Notes: generated from the letters alone by a model not told the origin. A stretch of 64,000 bases of DNA from Symbiodinium kawagutii (GCA_009767595.1 VSDK01023682.1:1-64000); one strand, 5' to 3'; shown: positions 41,518 through 53,797, counted from the stretch's first letter. Translations and numbers: made by a program.

Positions 41518-43624
41518 TTCCCAAGTAACTCAGCCCCTACCTGCCTACCAATTCTGATGGCTTGAAGGTTCCAGAACATTTCGACTGTCCGAACTTGAGC
41601 AATCGTAGCAATCGCAGTCGCTCTGGGATGCTTGGCACACTGGTGGTTGATGGGAGGGGCCATCCACGGATGATAGGTTTTTCCCGAGATAAATATCATA
41701 GATATTTTCTGCGCTTTTTCCCTTCAAACCATTTTATTTTTGACGGATAAGCACAGCAGCTATCTATGATACAGCCTGTGGTGGTTGTATTCCTATGGGT
41801 CCCCGATTAGCCTACGAGGGGCCCACGGAAGGATCATGATAGTATTTCTAATGAAGATGCATGGGTTGTTGTCGGTGTCACTTGTTGTCGCATCATGTCA
41901 CACATAATGTCCCATCAAATCACGAGATAACCTGAACATTTGGCCAGAAGATAATAGTCAGACGTTCACAAGGGGTACAAGTCTTTGATTAATTTTTCCT
42001 TTGGGCCGCGAGGGCTACGTTGAACAAGACCATGTATGATTCTACGCGAGCCAAGTAGTCGAGTGTTGGATTTTTGCTATTGTATGTTCAACATCACACC
42101 CAGGCGACCCATATGATGTTCTTCCATGTCGTGTTTGAGTCACCACCACTGAGTTTTTTTCAGAGACCTTGTGGCACGTCCAGCGCTGTCTATCGCACAC
42201 TTGAGGATAGACCAACGTTGGTTGCTTGGCGTACAAGATGAAGGAATCCTGGGTAGACAGTCTGCTACTGAGCTTTGTTGAAAGGTCACCCTGGTAACCC
42301 CTGTGCAACTTGCTTCAATTCCTTGTTCTTTGAACTATGGACGGGGTTAGATGTGCGCAGCCTTCAGACATCGAAAGACTGGGACAGAACAAGTGGAAAA
42401 TTGACTCCGGTAAAGTGGAGGTGTGCCTTGGTTTTGCTTGATCAGAGTCACTGTCTTCGTCTTGGAATGTTGGGTTGTGCTTGTCGATATAACTTTCATG
42501 TCTTTCTACCATTTTCGAGTCTCCCCTTGAGGAACTTGTGCATCATTTACTCTTTGGAAATGCTGATTTGCCACTGCTATGTGACTGGAGGGTACGTGGC
42601 CTTTCAAGGCCTTGACTCAGTAGGGTCATCATTTGGGGTTACACAAGTGGACCTTCGAAGTTGTGAATGCTGGTCAACACTGTTTTGCGACGGCTGATTT
42701 AATTGCATAGACATAGATGTTAACTATTGATAGTGGAACAGAACTAGTTGTTGACTATTTCAACAACCAATAGTTGAAAGAACTGTATCACTGCTGACAA
42801 TGGTTGTTCTTGTGGCCCAACAGTTATAAAGTTCGGCCTATTCTGTGATCACAAAAACCAGCAACATCCAGTAACCAGGCATCCATCATCAATGACTTGC
42901 GGTGACGAGGTTTTCCTCCTACAACACGGTGCCCTCGCGTAGACTCCGATGTGAAGAGCATGAAGCCTATTTGAATTCAGGGATGTCGCATGCCATGGTC
43001 AATTTGCCACTGATGGATGACGATTACGGCCACCTGGTTGCAGTTTCTAGCCATGGCGCAGCATCTGAGGGCTTTACTTTGATCATTTGCCGATCTGTCA
43101 CCGATCTCTGGATAGTCCAAAGTTACCTTTGAAATGTCGCTGTGCCGAATTTGAGCAGGTTCAAAGAATTGTCGTTGCGGACATTTGGCTAGGATCATCA
43201 CCCCCATCATGATCAACATCACAAGCATCATGACATCATCGGTGTCAATTGTGAAACATACCAGAATACCTAACAAGGTAATCAACACACCAAGAAATTT
43301 ACCTGCTGAAATATACACATTTATTGTTGGACGCTCTATGAAAAAGTAAGTTGGGATTGCTCAACTATTCATGTGGTCCAGATGGTGCTATAGTAGGGAG
43401 AGGAGCAAGACATTTGGCAGCAGAGCTTGTTAAAAGCATAAGCATACACTACCAAACACTGCCAAGTATTCGTTTGATGCCCGACCTTGCAGGCATGGTT
43501 CTCCATTTATTGACAAAGTGATTCCATCTTTAGACATCAAACAATGATTCACCGTTTGCTCAAGTCCCAGCTGTGACCAGGTTGAAATTTGCAAACACGT
43601 GTAAACAGTGTAAACCTTTATCCC
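41518..43624. other. Intergenic or intron-like stretch
   Basis: Open frames at 42.3-42.7 and 42.9-43.1 kb have no supporting splice sites or recognisable content. No repeats of note. Confidence 0.35.
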
Positions 43625-43713
43625 ATTTGATGGTTTCTCAAAATGGGGGATCAACTTTAGTAGTAAACCACCCAGAACTTTGGAGGTACCCCGCTTTTAA
43701 GAGACCACCAAAT
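43625..43713. mobile_element. Family A element, about 89 bp
   Basis: ATTTGATGGTTTCTCAAAAT and CTTTTAAGAGACCACCAAAT form matching ends. It lies 46 bp upstream of the first methyltransferase exon. Confidence 0.65.
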
Positions 43714-43758
43714 GATGGTCATGACCATGTCATGCATCGCTGCAACCCCTGCACCAAG

Positions 43759-43934
43759 GTGAACACGTGGTAGTCTACCAGTCCGTGCTCCGGCGGGGCG
43801 TGGTGGCCAACCCCTGGCCGTGCTTTCGCGTGATGGAACTTGGAGCCCGTTGGGGCATCTGGGGCGCTCGCGCCGTGGCTTTGCTAAGGCACTTTGATCC
43901 CGGGATCCCACGAACGCAACCCATCTGCTGGTTG
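43759..43934 (+). CDS. FkbM exon 1: SAM-binding motif
   Basis: After GCACCAAG the frame reads EHVVVYQSVLRRGVVANPWP, then FRVMELGARWGIWGARAVAL and LRHFDP. GARWGxWGARA is the glycine-rich SAM site. Ending at TTG|GTGGTTTG gives phase 0, matching exon 2. The donor belongs to a family D repeat end. Confidence 0.75.
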
Positions 43935-46900
43935 GTGGTTTGATTGACATTTGGCTATGGGTCAATAGTCAATAATGGGGGTTGATAACTGGTACAACTA
44001 TAGGGAAACTTGCTGGTTATCAACCCAAATGTTCATTTTCCCAAATGTTTCACTAGACCCATGCAGAAGTTGCCCCGGAACCAGACCAAAGCTTTCCGGG
44101 GGAAGGAGCAGGAGAAGGACAAGGGGGACAAGTCACCTGAGAAATGGGCAAAAATGCAGCAGTTGAGTCCAACATCTCGCATCACCAAATCCAAAAGTCA
44201 AGCAGGCCATCATCTGATTAAACAATGACACCCCATTTCATCCCAACCATGGTACCAGTTCCGTATCTTTCCCAACAGCTACCGGGGAAAGCAGTCCTAT
44301 GGGGGTTGAAGCGACTTGTTGCCAGGCAGATCAGACCAGAGATGTGCCATGAGGCTGGAGATGCTCCGGGTTGTGAGGCTCATAATTCCCATTTGATTGA
44401 AGCAACTATGTTGCTCCTGGTTTCTTCATTGAGTTTGCACATCATAGTTGGTTAATAAATTCATTTTTGTAGATAGTTGTGTGCTCTAAATTCATGTGAT
44501 GAAAACTCTCCAGCAGTCTGCAGCTCAGCAGTTTCGACCCCAAAAAAGTGCCGTTGGCCAAGCAGCTGCCAGGGCACCGGGGCTCTGCCAGGGAGCCGTT
44601 AGGAGGTGCTGTGAACGTGCCATCGGGCAGTTTAGAAACCAGTATCAACCATCATTAACCAGTATCGAACTAACAAAGATGATTGGTTATCAATGATTAG
44701 CCTTTATGTTGTCATTAGTGGTTATGAATGTTCATTATCAACCATGAATGACATTAACAACCACTAACTAGCAACATTGTTGACATGGGTATGGGCCACA
44801 ATGGTGGTACCTCCAAAACCAATGATTTTCCAAGTAAAAGGATCATTTTTTGCTTGGGCCCATTGGTTAGCCTATGGCTTGGCACATACCCACGTTAATA
44901 GCCATCATTCCTCAACAGTCGCATCAGCGTCGCGAATGCTTTCGAGGTGCCATCCCGCTTTGTCACAAGCTGCTGGGATGGGAAAAGCTGTGGAAGCAGC
45001 TGCTGGGACCTGCTCATGTACCATTTTTATTTCAAGCTGCTTAATGATTATTATTAGAATGGTTATCATCATATTTATATATATATATACATGTGCTATA
45101 TTACTGTAAGCTATAAGTGCTATAATAGCTGCTTTTTACATCTTATCATGGTTTGCTATGCCCATCATTCATCATCATTCATCACTAATTATCAGCAGTT
45201 GGCCTGCTCAGTAGCCATGCTTATGAATTTGCTGACTAGCCTGCCAGCTCTCGTCATCACCGGCCACTGCCACCGCTTGGACCCGCCAGACCCATCAGAA
45301 ACGCACTTCCCGGAAGGCCTTGTTCGTCGAGCCCGTGAAACGGTCCTGCGCGGGCCTGCAGAAAGTGATGAGAACGAACCTCGGACGGTGCGTTATGGTA
45401 TGAATGGTGAAGATGATGTGTTTTTTAATGGTTATCAATTGGTTTGTTAGTTAGGGATTATAGATACTAGATGATACTAGTACGCAGTACTATTAGCTGA
45501 TTCTGATGGAAAAAATGTGTGCTCATCATGGCTGGTGGCTGATAATAGTATAACAGTCATTCATGGTAGATTATGGTTGGCCAGGGTTTTGGATGCTTTG
45601 GATTGTTGATGGCAATGGCTGGTTGATAGTTTCAAGCATGTCATATTGGTTAGCAAAGCAGGCTAACCTTGCAAAATGATCAATGGCTGAGAATAGTTTC
45701 AGCAATACAGCCTGCGATCATCAACCATTGTTGCAACCATTGTTACTACAAAACCACTGATCAGTGGCTAATTGCTAATTGTTTCAGCAATCTTGGTTTT
45801 AGTTAGATTAGTATCCATGAAACGTTTCGTATGAACGCATTTTTGGCATGGGGCTCAACCAAGAACCATGTTTGATGTGTTTGTTGACACAGCATTTCAC
45901 CCTGGATAGAGAGATCGGATAGATAGAGGGATAAACAGAATAATAGATAAATGATTGGAGAATTCGCTATATGGGCAGCTATAGATTTATATGCATGCAT
46001 ACAGGTAGACGATAGATAGATGGATAGTTCGGTAAATTGATTTGAAGACAGGCAGAGAGAAGCACAGATAGACTCTGTCATCAATGTTTGTCGAAAGGCC
46101 TCCCGCTTCTGGAGGTGTCTTGGAAACTTCCGCCAACGCATTGTGCCTTAGTTACTATCTTAGTTTGTACAACCATACTCACATCAAATACTGTAGATGG
46201 CGTACGTCTGACTAAAATGAATATTATGAAGATTCCGACTTTTTGCAAACCAGGATCTCTCAATAAAGTTGGCATAAATGAGGAATGCACACTTTTGAAT
46301 CCGGATTTTTGCTGGCTGCAAATATTCAGTGTCCACATCTCACAAGGATTGGTTGGAGAAGGAAAGAACACTTGGAAGCCATGTTTTTGTTGCAAGAAGT
46401 GGTTGATTCAATAGCTTAGATTTGTGAAAAAAAAAAGATTCAAAAAATTTGCGTTTTCCGAGATGATTGATCGAAATGACAATTCGCATATCGGGATCAA
46501 ACCACTAGAGATCCAATCCAAAAGTAAATGAATTTACAATCCAAACTGGTGACTCGCAGCCACTAACTTGGATGTGTAGTGTTATTGAGATTATGGATTT
46601 ACCATATACCCACTCAAAATCAAAGTTTGTGCCACCAAGGGATCGATTTTTTGTGCCATAGTTTCAGCAAGGGATCCAACGTTGTGCCACCATGTGCCAC
46701 GGGTTTGCATGGCCCAGGAATCAGATCAATCATCGGCTTTGGTGCGACTGGGCCACTCCGGAGCTCTTCATCAAAATGATCCAAGGTCGGACGCTACCAT
46801 GGTGACGCTGCTCAGGTTGACAGGGAACCAGCGCGTGCAGGGTCCGATCTGTGAACCACTAAGTGACTGGGTACACGTCACCGATGGGAACAGGACTCCA

Positions 46901-48183
46901 GTCCACATATGCCACCTGATTTGTTGGACCATAGTTCCGACTCGCGCTTTCCGGCGTTTTTTCGTATGCAAGCATGGATTTGATTGCCACCAACTTGCAA
47001 TCTTCATTGCGGAATCCCAGGCTCATCACAGAATCATCTCTCATCTTTCCCAGTAGCCAATCATTTGAATCATTTGTCATAGTCAGAGTATGTCAAGGTC
47101 ATCCTGCAAGACTGTTAGCGTCATGACCATGATCCTCTAGCACATCATGTCCTCCTCCACCGGCCCCTCAAGTGGTGTCTCCCTGAGCCAATTTCATTCA
47201 ATTTCGTGGTTCTGCCGCTGCCCTTGGCCCTGCTGGGAAGCGATGGTTAACGATTTATAATGGTCAATGGTCAATTCTAGGGGCTGATGCCCAAGAATCT
47301 TACTTGGACATCGTCCATTGATACCTCAAATTTGTTTCTCAAAATACGGGACCCCACAAAACATCCCATATTCAGCGATTATAGTAGTAAGCATTGATAA
47401 ACCATCCATTTTGGGGGTTCCCCATTTCTGAGAAATCCACACATGGTTCAGCGGTTGCTAGTTGCTCCTCTATCACGCAGACCTGGCTTCCAGGTTGACA
47501 GCCATCGCGCATGCCTAAGCATTGCCATGGAAGTGCAGAGAGCAACGAACCTCCTTGATACATTGTTCTGGTTGGTGGTTTGATTGACACTTGTTATTTT
47601 CCCGTGATTATTAACAAATGATCATTCATATTTTTCATCGGGGGTGAAACCATCAACCAGTGTTGCGTTTCACTTGTTTCATAGGTTCTCTCCAGCATTC
47701 TTGGTGTTTCTCATGGCTTTACGGAAATATGTCACCGTGCTCTTGCGTTCCCATCGGAAAGGGGCGGGATCACACCAAAACGACTCACTATCTACAGTAC
47801 AGACTCACCAACTAAGTAAGTAACTACCCAACTTAACCACTAACTCACCGACAAATGAGCTAAGAGTCTAGACAAACTAACTACCTAGCAAACCAACTCA
47901 ACTACTTCACCAACTTCAACTAAGATTCCAAGTAGCTAACGATCATAATATTTCGCGGAACGCAGGTGTGGATTTTGTGGATCTCATCCACATCGACATC
48001 CAGCTCTACGAGGTGGAGTTGTTGGCAGATCCCTTGGTGAAAGACTTGCTACGCTCGAGGGTGGCGCGCATTGTGGTGGGCACCCATAGCGAGGAGATCC
48101 ACAACTCCATCGTGCCCTGGCGCCGCGACCCTTGTTGGGTGCGCAAGGTGTTGCAGGCCGCGACCACCCTGGGGAAAGCATGA
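43759..48183 (+). CDS. FkbM-family SAM-dependent methyltransferase gene, five visible exons
   Basis: Exons at 43759-43934, 45248-45387, 46718-46801, 47173-47245 and 47966-48183 carry, in order, the hallmarks of FkbM-type methyltransferases. These are a SAM-binding strand ending E-L-G-A-R-W-G, a V-E-P acidic strand, a DWATPE segment, a VSLSQF-like segment and a final VDLIHIDIQ...GTHSEEIH block. Such enzymes methylate hydroxyls of small molecules or glycans and are numerous in algae, including dinoflagellates. Exons 1-2 and 2-3 join in phase. The fourth exon is one base out of phase with its neighbours, which means a missed splice site, a frameshift or a base error. No start codon was identified; an upstream exon is expected. 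Confidence 0.78.
43952..44012 (+). mobile_element. Family B left half, nested by a family D end
   Basis: TGGCTATGGGTCAATAGTCA starts 2 bp after GGTTTGATTGACATT, the family D end that supplies the donor of exon 1. It continues to about TATAGGGAAACT and then fades. It may be an insertion into the introner-like intron. Confidence 0.5.
45248..45387 (+). CDS. FkbM exon 2: acidic strand
   Basis: After CCTGCCAG the frame reads through KRTSRKALFVEPVKRSCAGL then QKVMRTNLG and ends at a GTGCGT donor, phase 2. FVEP..C..L..VM..N is the second conserved strand of the family. Later acceptors at 45,289 and 45,298 keep the same phase, so the 5' limit is uncertain. Confidence 0.65.
46718..46801 (+). CDS. FkbM exon 3: DWATPE segment
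   Basis: After GGCCCAG, in the phase left by exon 2, the frame reads NQINHRLWCDWATPELFIKM then IQGRTLP. DWATPE...I.G is strongly typical of the family. Donor GTGACG, phase 2. The other two frames also look open for part of the length but lack this signature. Confidence 0.72.
47173..47245 (+). CDS. FkbM exon 4, frame uncertain
   Basis: Acceptor CCTCAAG, donor GTTAAC. Entered from exon 3 it gives GVSLSQFHSISW, which fits the family. Left towards exon 5 in phase it gives VVLPLPLALLGSDG, which also fits. The two frames differ by one base. Confidence 0.45.
47330..47441. mobile_element. Family A element in an FkbM intron
   Basis: TTTGTTTCTCAAAATACGGG and GTTCCCCATTTCTGAGAAAT form the ends, about 112 bp. 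Confidence 0.65.
47569..47660 (+). mobile_element. Family D element (introner-like), 92 bp
   Basis: CTGGTTGGTGGTTTGATTGA at the left and GTGAAACCATCAACCAG at the right are inverted repeats. The left end holds a GT and the right end finishes in AG, so the element could be spliced out exactly. Confidence 0.65.
47966..48183 (+). CDS. FkbM exon 5: C-terminal block with stop
   Basis: After GGAACGCAG the frame reads VDFVDLIHIDIQLYEVELLA, then VARIVVGTHSEEIH, and ends QAATTLGKA-TGA. DxxHxDxQ followed by the V-x-x-x-x-x-G-T-H-S strand is the C-terminal signature of FkbM methyltransferases. This is the clearest coding exon in the host part. Confidence 0.85.
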
Positions 48184-48803
48184 CCCAGAAGCAGTAGAAC
48201 GAATTGTTTAATCTTTGACAGTCATGAATATGATATTGATTTGATTAGTTGACTCAATCGATTGACCATTGACTAATTGAGTCAACCATTTAATTATACA
48301 ATTGACAATTGAAAATGAGTTTACCATTAGTTCCTCTTTACTTCGCATTGGTCTAGCATTTTTAGTCACAAGAAATCAGCGCACTTTTGCACTTTTGGAC
48401 AGCTTAGGAGGTGAGTGACATCGATCCCTAATGGTTGAGATTGGCGCTGGTGGGTTGGTATATAATGGTAGCTCCCTAAAGGGTTGAGACTGGTAGATAG
48501 CTGCCTGCTTCAATTAATTTAGGGAGCTTCAATTCTTAAAAATTCTCAGATTTGAAGCTCTGCTCGCCAAAACGAAGTGGTGATAATTCTTATGCCATCT
48601 TCCTCAGCCGTGTCTGTTCTCATGGCCGTCCCGTTTTGTTGCACTTGGCCGCATGTGGAATCCTCGACCAAGTCACTTCGTCAGGATCAACAAGGGTTCA
48701 TCGTGATGGTTGGAACAGCCTGCGCATCAAGAATGATTTGCAAATTTGTTCATAGTGATGGTCAATCCGTTCATAGTGACGGTTTATCTTCATAGCACAA
48801 GAT

Positions 48804-48905
48804 TGGTGTTTCTCAAAATAGGGACTTCCAGTTGTCATCCCGTATTAACCATTTATGATGATAAACCATCCGTTTTGAAGGTCTCCCTATTTTGAGAAAC
48901 CACCA
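48804..48905. mobile_element. Family A element, 102 bp, well preserved
   Basis: TTGGTGTTTCTCAAAATAGG and TCCCTATTTTGAGAAACCAC form the ends. Confidence 0.75.
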
Positions 48906-49176
48906 TGTATAGTTGGTATATCAGTATATCTCGATAATGGTTACCATTCTCTGCTATTAATCATTGTCATTGTTCGTACGCCCTAAATATAACCGATGAT
49001 CGTTGGTCACGGTCCATCAGCAAGCGGTGGGTTGTTCTCGATGCTCGAAGTCCTTCACTGGGAAGCCCTGAGGGGTGACCAGTTACAGTAGATCTCTCCG
49101 GTTGTATGGTGTGGTTTTCCCCTATGATCAACCACTATCTAATGATTTTTGCGTATGATCACCAATTCTGAAGCAT

Positions 49177-49300
49177 ACCATAGTATGGGTTCATCATGAT
49201 TATCACTATGGTATGGGTTCATCATATTTGTCACCATAGTATGGGTTCATCATAATGAATATCATCACTGATAACCACTACCATGGTATGGGTTCATCAT
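49177..49300. repeat. Short array of CCATAGTATGGGTTCATCAT
   Basis: TATGGGTTCATCAT starts at 49184, 49212, 49240 and 49287 (spacings 28, 28, 47). Each is preceded by a palindromic CCATAGTATGG or CTATGGTATGG. Confidence 0.7.
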
Positions 49301-49546
49301 AGTGCAAGTGACAACTATCCTCTCTCTCTCTTTGGTTGATCATTATGACACCTATCAGTTGTCAAGATTTCCATTCGAATGTGGCTGGAAACAACCACTG
49401 TGGCCAACATGATTCGACCACGTTAGCTATCACACTTCTTGTTGTCATCATAATTGGTTCGTGGTTTCAAGCATGTTTGATTTTCTCAATTGCATTACCA
49501 TCTATGGCTGGTTGGTTGGTTGGTTGACTTGCGTGCATGTTCGTAG

Positions 49547-49649
49547 GGTTAACCAACCAGATAATGCTTCGACTGTCACCACGTGTACCGAGTTTGTGCC
49601 CTTGTTGGAAACCAATGCTGACGACTGGTGGAACACTCGAAACAATCAG
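49547..49649 (+). CDS. Candidate host exon (103 bp)
   Basis: Acceptor TTCGTAG, donor GTGAAT. Frame VNQPDNASTVTTCTEFVPLL then ETNADDWWNTRNNQ, one leading base and a phase 0 end. Protein-like; function unknown. Confidence 0.55.
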
Positions 49650-49925
49650 GTGAATTATTGTGTTATTAGTTATAAGTATCATAGTGACAATCTACAATGT
49701 GATAGTTATAAAGTTGGTTCTTCCATGTTCTTCCTTTTAACATTTGTATTGTGGTATTTCCACATTATTTCCACTTATTTCCCGCCAAAGCCCTAGGTCC
49801 TAAGCCTCTCGTTACCTTTCTTCTGATAGATGGCACTTGATTCACCGATCCAGGCTGTACGTTTTTTTTGGTATTTGACTTCCTGCTCAGTCTGGCGGTC
49901 AGCCCCACAGACATTTCATAGCACA

Positions 49926-50025
49926 CCCTAGCCTTCCAGTTACCTTTAAAATAGGTAACCAAACCCAAACAACAATGGCAGAACTCAGCTGCTTGCCAAC
50001 TACAATGGTAACTGGAAGGGTAGGG
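49926..50025. mobile_element. Family C hairpin element, second copy
   Basis: CCCTAGCCTTCCAGTTACCT and GGTAACTGGAAGGGTAGGG form the ends. It shares TAGGTAACCAA and AACAATGGCAGAA-type centre with the 33.5-kb copy. Confidence 0.75.
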
Positions 50026-50689
50026 ACATGTAAAATGTGTCAACGAATCTGGTTGCTGTTTGGTGGCCTTTTTCAAAGATAGTACATGAAAATATCTCAA
50101 CTAGCAAGCCCCTGCAAACCCATTTCAATTTTGAGAAAAACACCCATAAAATCCTTGAAAGAATCCGGTATCTCGTTTCACAGATTTTTCAATTGCGTCA
50201 CCACCGGTTCAGAGTGATACCCTTAGTCACATAATTTAGGTTGTAACTAGAAATAACTAAGGTAAAAAACCTGTTTTGGCACATAACTCTAGTTAAATGT
50301 CTTATCAAGCAGCTTGTAACTGGGGTGTACCACTCTGTTGGTGCTTTTGTTTCTGGTCGGTCCATCGCTTGCGTAACGACTCACGCCAGCTGCATAGGCA
50401 AAATGGTACGAAGACTGGATACTCATCTTCGAGCTGACCATGGAACATGAAGAGTGCATCTTCGTGGCAACTTCAGATCCAAGTCGATCATCCAGGTTAT
50501 GGGTCAGCCATTGCGGTACCTCCGAGCCCCATCCATTTTCAGAACCTTTGTTGATAGGAAAGCCGCGAGTTGTCTTCAAAGCAAATCCGAATTGACCACA
50601 TTTTCGGGCTCAAAGCTGTCAAGTCGCTGGGTTGATCTAGTTCATATTTGTATCTATCTTTAATTTTCTCTGTATCTATACTGATTTGT

Positions 50690-50812
50690 TTCTTTTGTTT
50701 TTTCTTTTCTTCCTTCCGTTCTGTCTTTCTTGTTTTCCTTATTTATTTCTTTACTGTTTCTTTCTTTCCTTCTTTCTTCGTTTCGTTCTTTCTGTCTTTC
50801 TTTCTTTCTTTC

Positions 50813-50843
<31 letters not shown>

Positions 50844-51005
50844 ATCTATCTATCTTTCTATCTATTTATCTAGCTAGCTATCTATTGATTGTTCGATTTT
50901 TCATCTTGCTATCATTCTATTTGTTTTGTCTATTTATCTATATGTCTATCCATCCATCTATCTATCGATCTATCTATCTATCGATGGATCGATCTATCGA
51001 TGTGT
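50690..51005. repeat. TTTC and CTAT/CTATCGAT microsatellites
   Basis: TTTC/TTTCTT repeats (50,690-50,843) pass into CTAT and GATCTATC repeats (to about 51,005). The Phe/Ser-rich open frames here are artefacts. Confidence 0.9.
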
Positions 51006-51637
51006 TTATGTCTTTGCGCGCATATATGTGATATATGTGACGAATGCCCCGTTGCGTGTGGTAGGCAAATCGAGAAGCGGGGTACCTGGATATCTGTAAA
51101 AAACATTACGTCGCACATTGCCATGGCCAAGCTCCAGTAGCCGTCAGCGAAGACAGGGGTAGCTTTTTCCGGATCCACCCAACAATGGCATCGGTTTGTC
51201 CCAGTTCGCCATGGTGTACCTCCAAAAGTGGTGTTTTTTCCCAAGGGTTATTCTTGGATGGTACGTACCACCATGGCTATGGATAAGGCCTTGTGTCAGC
51301 TAGTGGCATCTGAGTTTATCTGCAACCAGATGGCCTTCTCACCGTTGGCAAGTCACATCAGTTGGTGAAGAGAATCTGGGTGGCGTAAGCAGCTACTTCC
51401 TTAGGGTTTTTTGGTTTTTTGGACCATGATTGATCTACCATACAGCCACCAAAGATTAAACTTTTAGCAAGGGATCTAGAAGCCGCCAAGGAATGAATGA
51501 CTCCTGTGCTGTGAAGATGGCAGCGCGAGATAGTTGGAGCATGCCTTTCCCCAAAGGGTGCGAAGGAGTTATAATAACATGGAATGTTCGCTACAATTGC
51601 GGAACAAGTTTGAGGTAGTTGACCTGAAAAAGGGGGA

Positions 51638-51780
51638 GAGAGAGAGAGAGAGAGAAAGAGTGAGAGAGGGAGACAGAGGGACCGACAGAGACGGAGACAG
51701 AGGTAGATATAGAGATAGGGGTAGATAGTTATATAATAGATAGAGAAAGGGGGAGACAGAGAGATAGAGGTAGAGAGAAG
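51638..51780. repeat. Purine-only GA microsatellite tract
   Basis: GAGAGAGA passing into GAGACAGA, GATAGA-type units. Not coding. Confidence 0.85.
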
Positions 51781-51894
51781 GACAGAGCCACAGAAAGACA
51801 TGCGAGAAACGGACCGCCAACTCAAAGGGTAAAAAGGTTGACTTGACTTGCTCAACTTGCTCAAAACTGCTGGGACGCCGCGTTTGTTTGGCAG

Positions 51895-51972
51895 CCTAGG
51901 TGTCTACAAACATCTCAAAGCAGGTGAACGTGCCCCCACTGCGGAGGATTTTGCCCGTCTGCATGAGCACAG
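51895..51972 (+). CDS. Candidate host exon (78 bp, possibly longer)
   Basis: Acceptor TTTGGCAG, donor GTGCTT. Frame LGVYKHLKAGERAPTAEDFA then RLHEH. The frame stays open to about 52,097 (QGPVEPLMAVESCDTPWPSM), so the exon may continue. Confidence 0.55.
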
Positions 51973-52327
51973 GTGCTTTTGTGACACACCTCAGGGCCCC
52001 GTGGAGCCTTTGATGGCAGTTGAGAGCTGTGACACGCCGTGGCCTTCAATGGTGGCCGCATGGTTGCTAGTTACTATATTTGTAGAGAGTCCATATTAGG
52101 TGAATAAATGGCCATGTAATCATAGTTAGTTGTGCGTTAAGTGATGGTTAGTAGTTGATAGTTTACAATGAATGGTTGATTGATGGGTCGTACAGTGCAT
52201 GGTAATAATGTATGTTGGTGCTATGCGGCGCTATTTGGTAACTACGAATCTGTCATGACTGTCATGCTACAATTTCTTTTTGACCTGGTAGCACTCGGTA
52301 GGCAGCAAACCATCGAAGTAATGATGA

Positions 52328-52397
52328 GCATCATCATCATCACAATCATCAGAATCATCAGATAATGATAATAGCAATAAGAATAGTAATCATTATT

Positions 52398-52430
<33 letters not shown>

Positions 52431-52435
52431 TCCAT

Positions 52436-52468
<33 letters not shown>

Positions 52469-52505
52469 CAACAACAACAACAACATCACCATCATCATCA
52501 GCAGC
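52328..52505. repeat. ATC/CAT with AAC microsatellite
   Basis: Imperfect CAT repeats, then AACAACAAC, then CATCATCAGCAGCAG. Repetitive Ile/Met/Asn frames are not genes. Confidence 0.9.
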
Positions 52506-53293
52506 AGCGGCATGACCAGCACCATGTCACCATTGCCACCGTCGCCGCCAGTGGAGATGAAGGTAAGCCTGGGGGTTGGAACATCGGGGGTTGGCAAACA
52601 TGTTGGCCATGTGGGAATGCCCAAAAATCAGCTCAGGATGGTTGGAACATTTGGAGATGAAGGTAACCCTGGGGTTGGCAATTTTCCTTTTTTGCTGACC
52701 AAAAATGCTGAGTATGGAGACTTGATTGCAGCTTCTAGGAATGGAACTGTCAAGGAATCTGTTAAAACATACAATATATCAAAATAAAACATACCAGAAT
52801 GAAATATATTTTGAAGTCGAAATGGGCTCTGCTTTTATTTCGCGATGCGCATCCAAGGCCAACGTAGACGGCTTGCTGGTCTTTGACAATCCCAGGTGGG
52901 TTGATTCTACCAAGGTGTTCTCCTTGATGCTTGCACCAGTTTAGCCACATGCATTTGTTTTTTGTGTTTCGTTTTTGTTCCCTGGACCGAGAAGGTTACT
53001 GCATATAATTGTCCGCTCGTTTTCCTCTAGATTTTTGCCTTTTTTCAGGCTCCCTGATGTAGTTTCGAAGCTTTAACACATGCTCGTTTTTGGGGTCCGC
53101 AAACATTTTTGCATTGATTACAGTCGGCACTAGAATCGTTTTCCAGCAAGATCTCCCTCCACCATGCCCTCAAACCAAGCAGCGACACCATCCAGGAATG
53201 ATACGGAGCTTCGGATAGAGGATTTGAAGCTTCCTCCTTGAAAGCGCATCGTGTGCTCTTCTTATCTCCCGTTCATACTCAAGGTTGCTACAG

Positions 53294-53405
53294 CAACAGC
53301 GAGCACGAACAGCTGCGAACTCAGGTGGCGCTGGCATGCGATGCCCAGCTGGACGCGTTTCAAAGTGCAACCCTGGAGTTTCATGAGTGGATCGAGGATC
53401 GGGAT
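53294..53405 (+). CDS. Candidate host exon, helical (112 bp)
   Basis: Acceptor GCTACAG, donor GTCCAT. Frame NSEHEQLRTQVALACDAQLD then AFQSATLEFHEWIEDRD, phase 0 end. The amphipathic pattern suggests a coiled coil. The frame continues open downstream, so the donor is uncertain. Confidence 0.5.
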
Positions 53406-53795
53406 GTCCATCGATGTGGCTTGTGGATAGCCAAATGCTCGTTTGTCAAAAAGGACTTTCGGAATTCTATAATCCCTAGGAATGGAATTTGGTCGGAGAT
53501 CGCTGCAGAAACAACTGCGTTTTGGGTTCGACAGGCTCATATTTGCAAGACACATCCTCGACAACTAGAACATCCAATTGGCTGATGGCTAGCAGCAGGA
53601 CAGTTGTCCTACATATCCATGGCCTCAGGAACTCGCTCAGGTCGGCGCACAACGCGGAGGAAAATGATGGCAGCTGTACCCTCCGCTGGCCCATGAAGGG
53701 TGGTTTAGAGTTATAGAACCCAAGGAACTTGATAGATTGTAGGGCTGATGCCCGAGAAGCTGGCCAGGGGCCCCCACCCGTAAGGAGAGCGAAAC

Positions 53796-53797
53796 GG

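Larger units (their letters stand above)
48184..49546. other. Intergenic/intron stretch after the methyltransferase
   Basis: It holds a family A element (48.80 kb) and a short array of CCATAGTATGGGTTCATCAT (49.18-49.30 kb). No coding exon is supported. Confidence 0.45.

Noticed and set aside
50648..51031. Phe/Ser/Leu-rich open frames resembling membrane proteins
   Set aside because: They translate TTTC and CTAT microsatellites.
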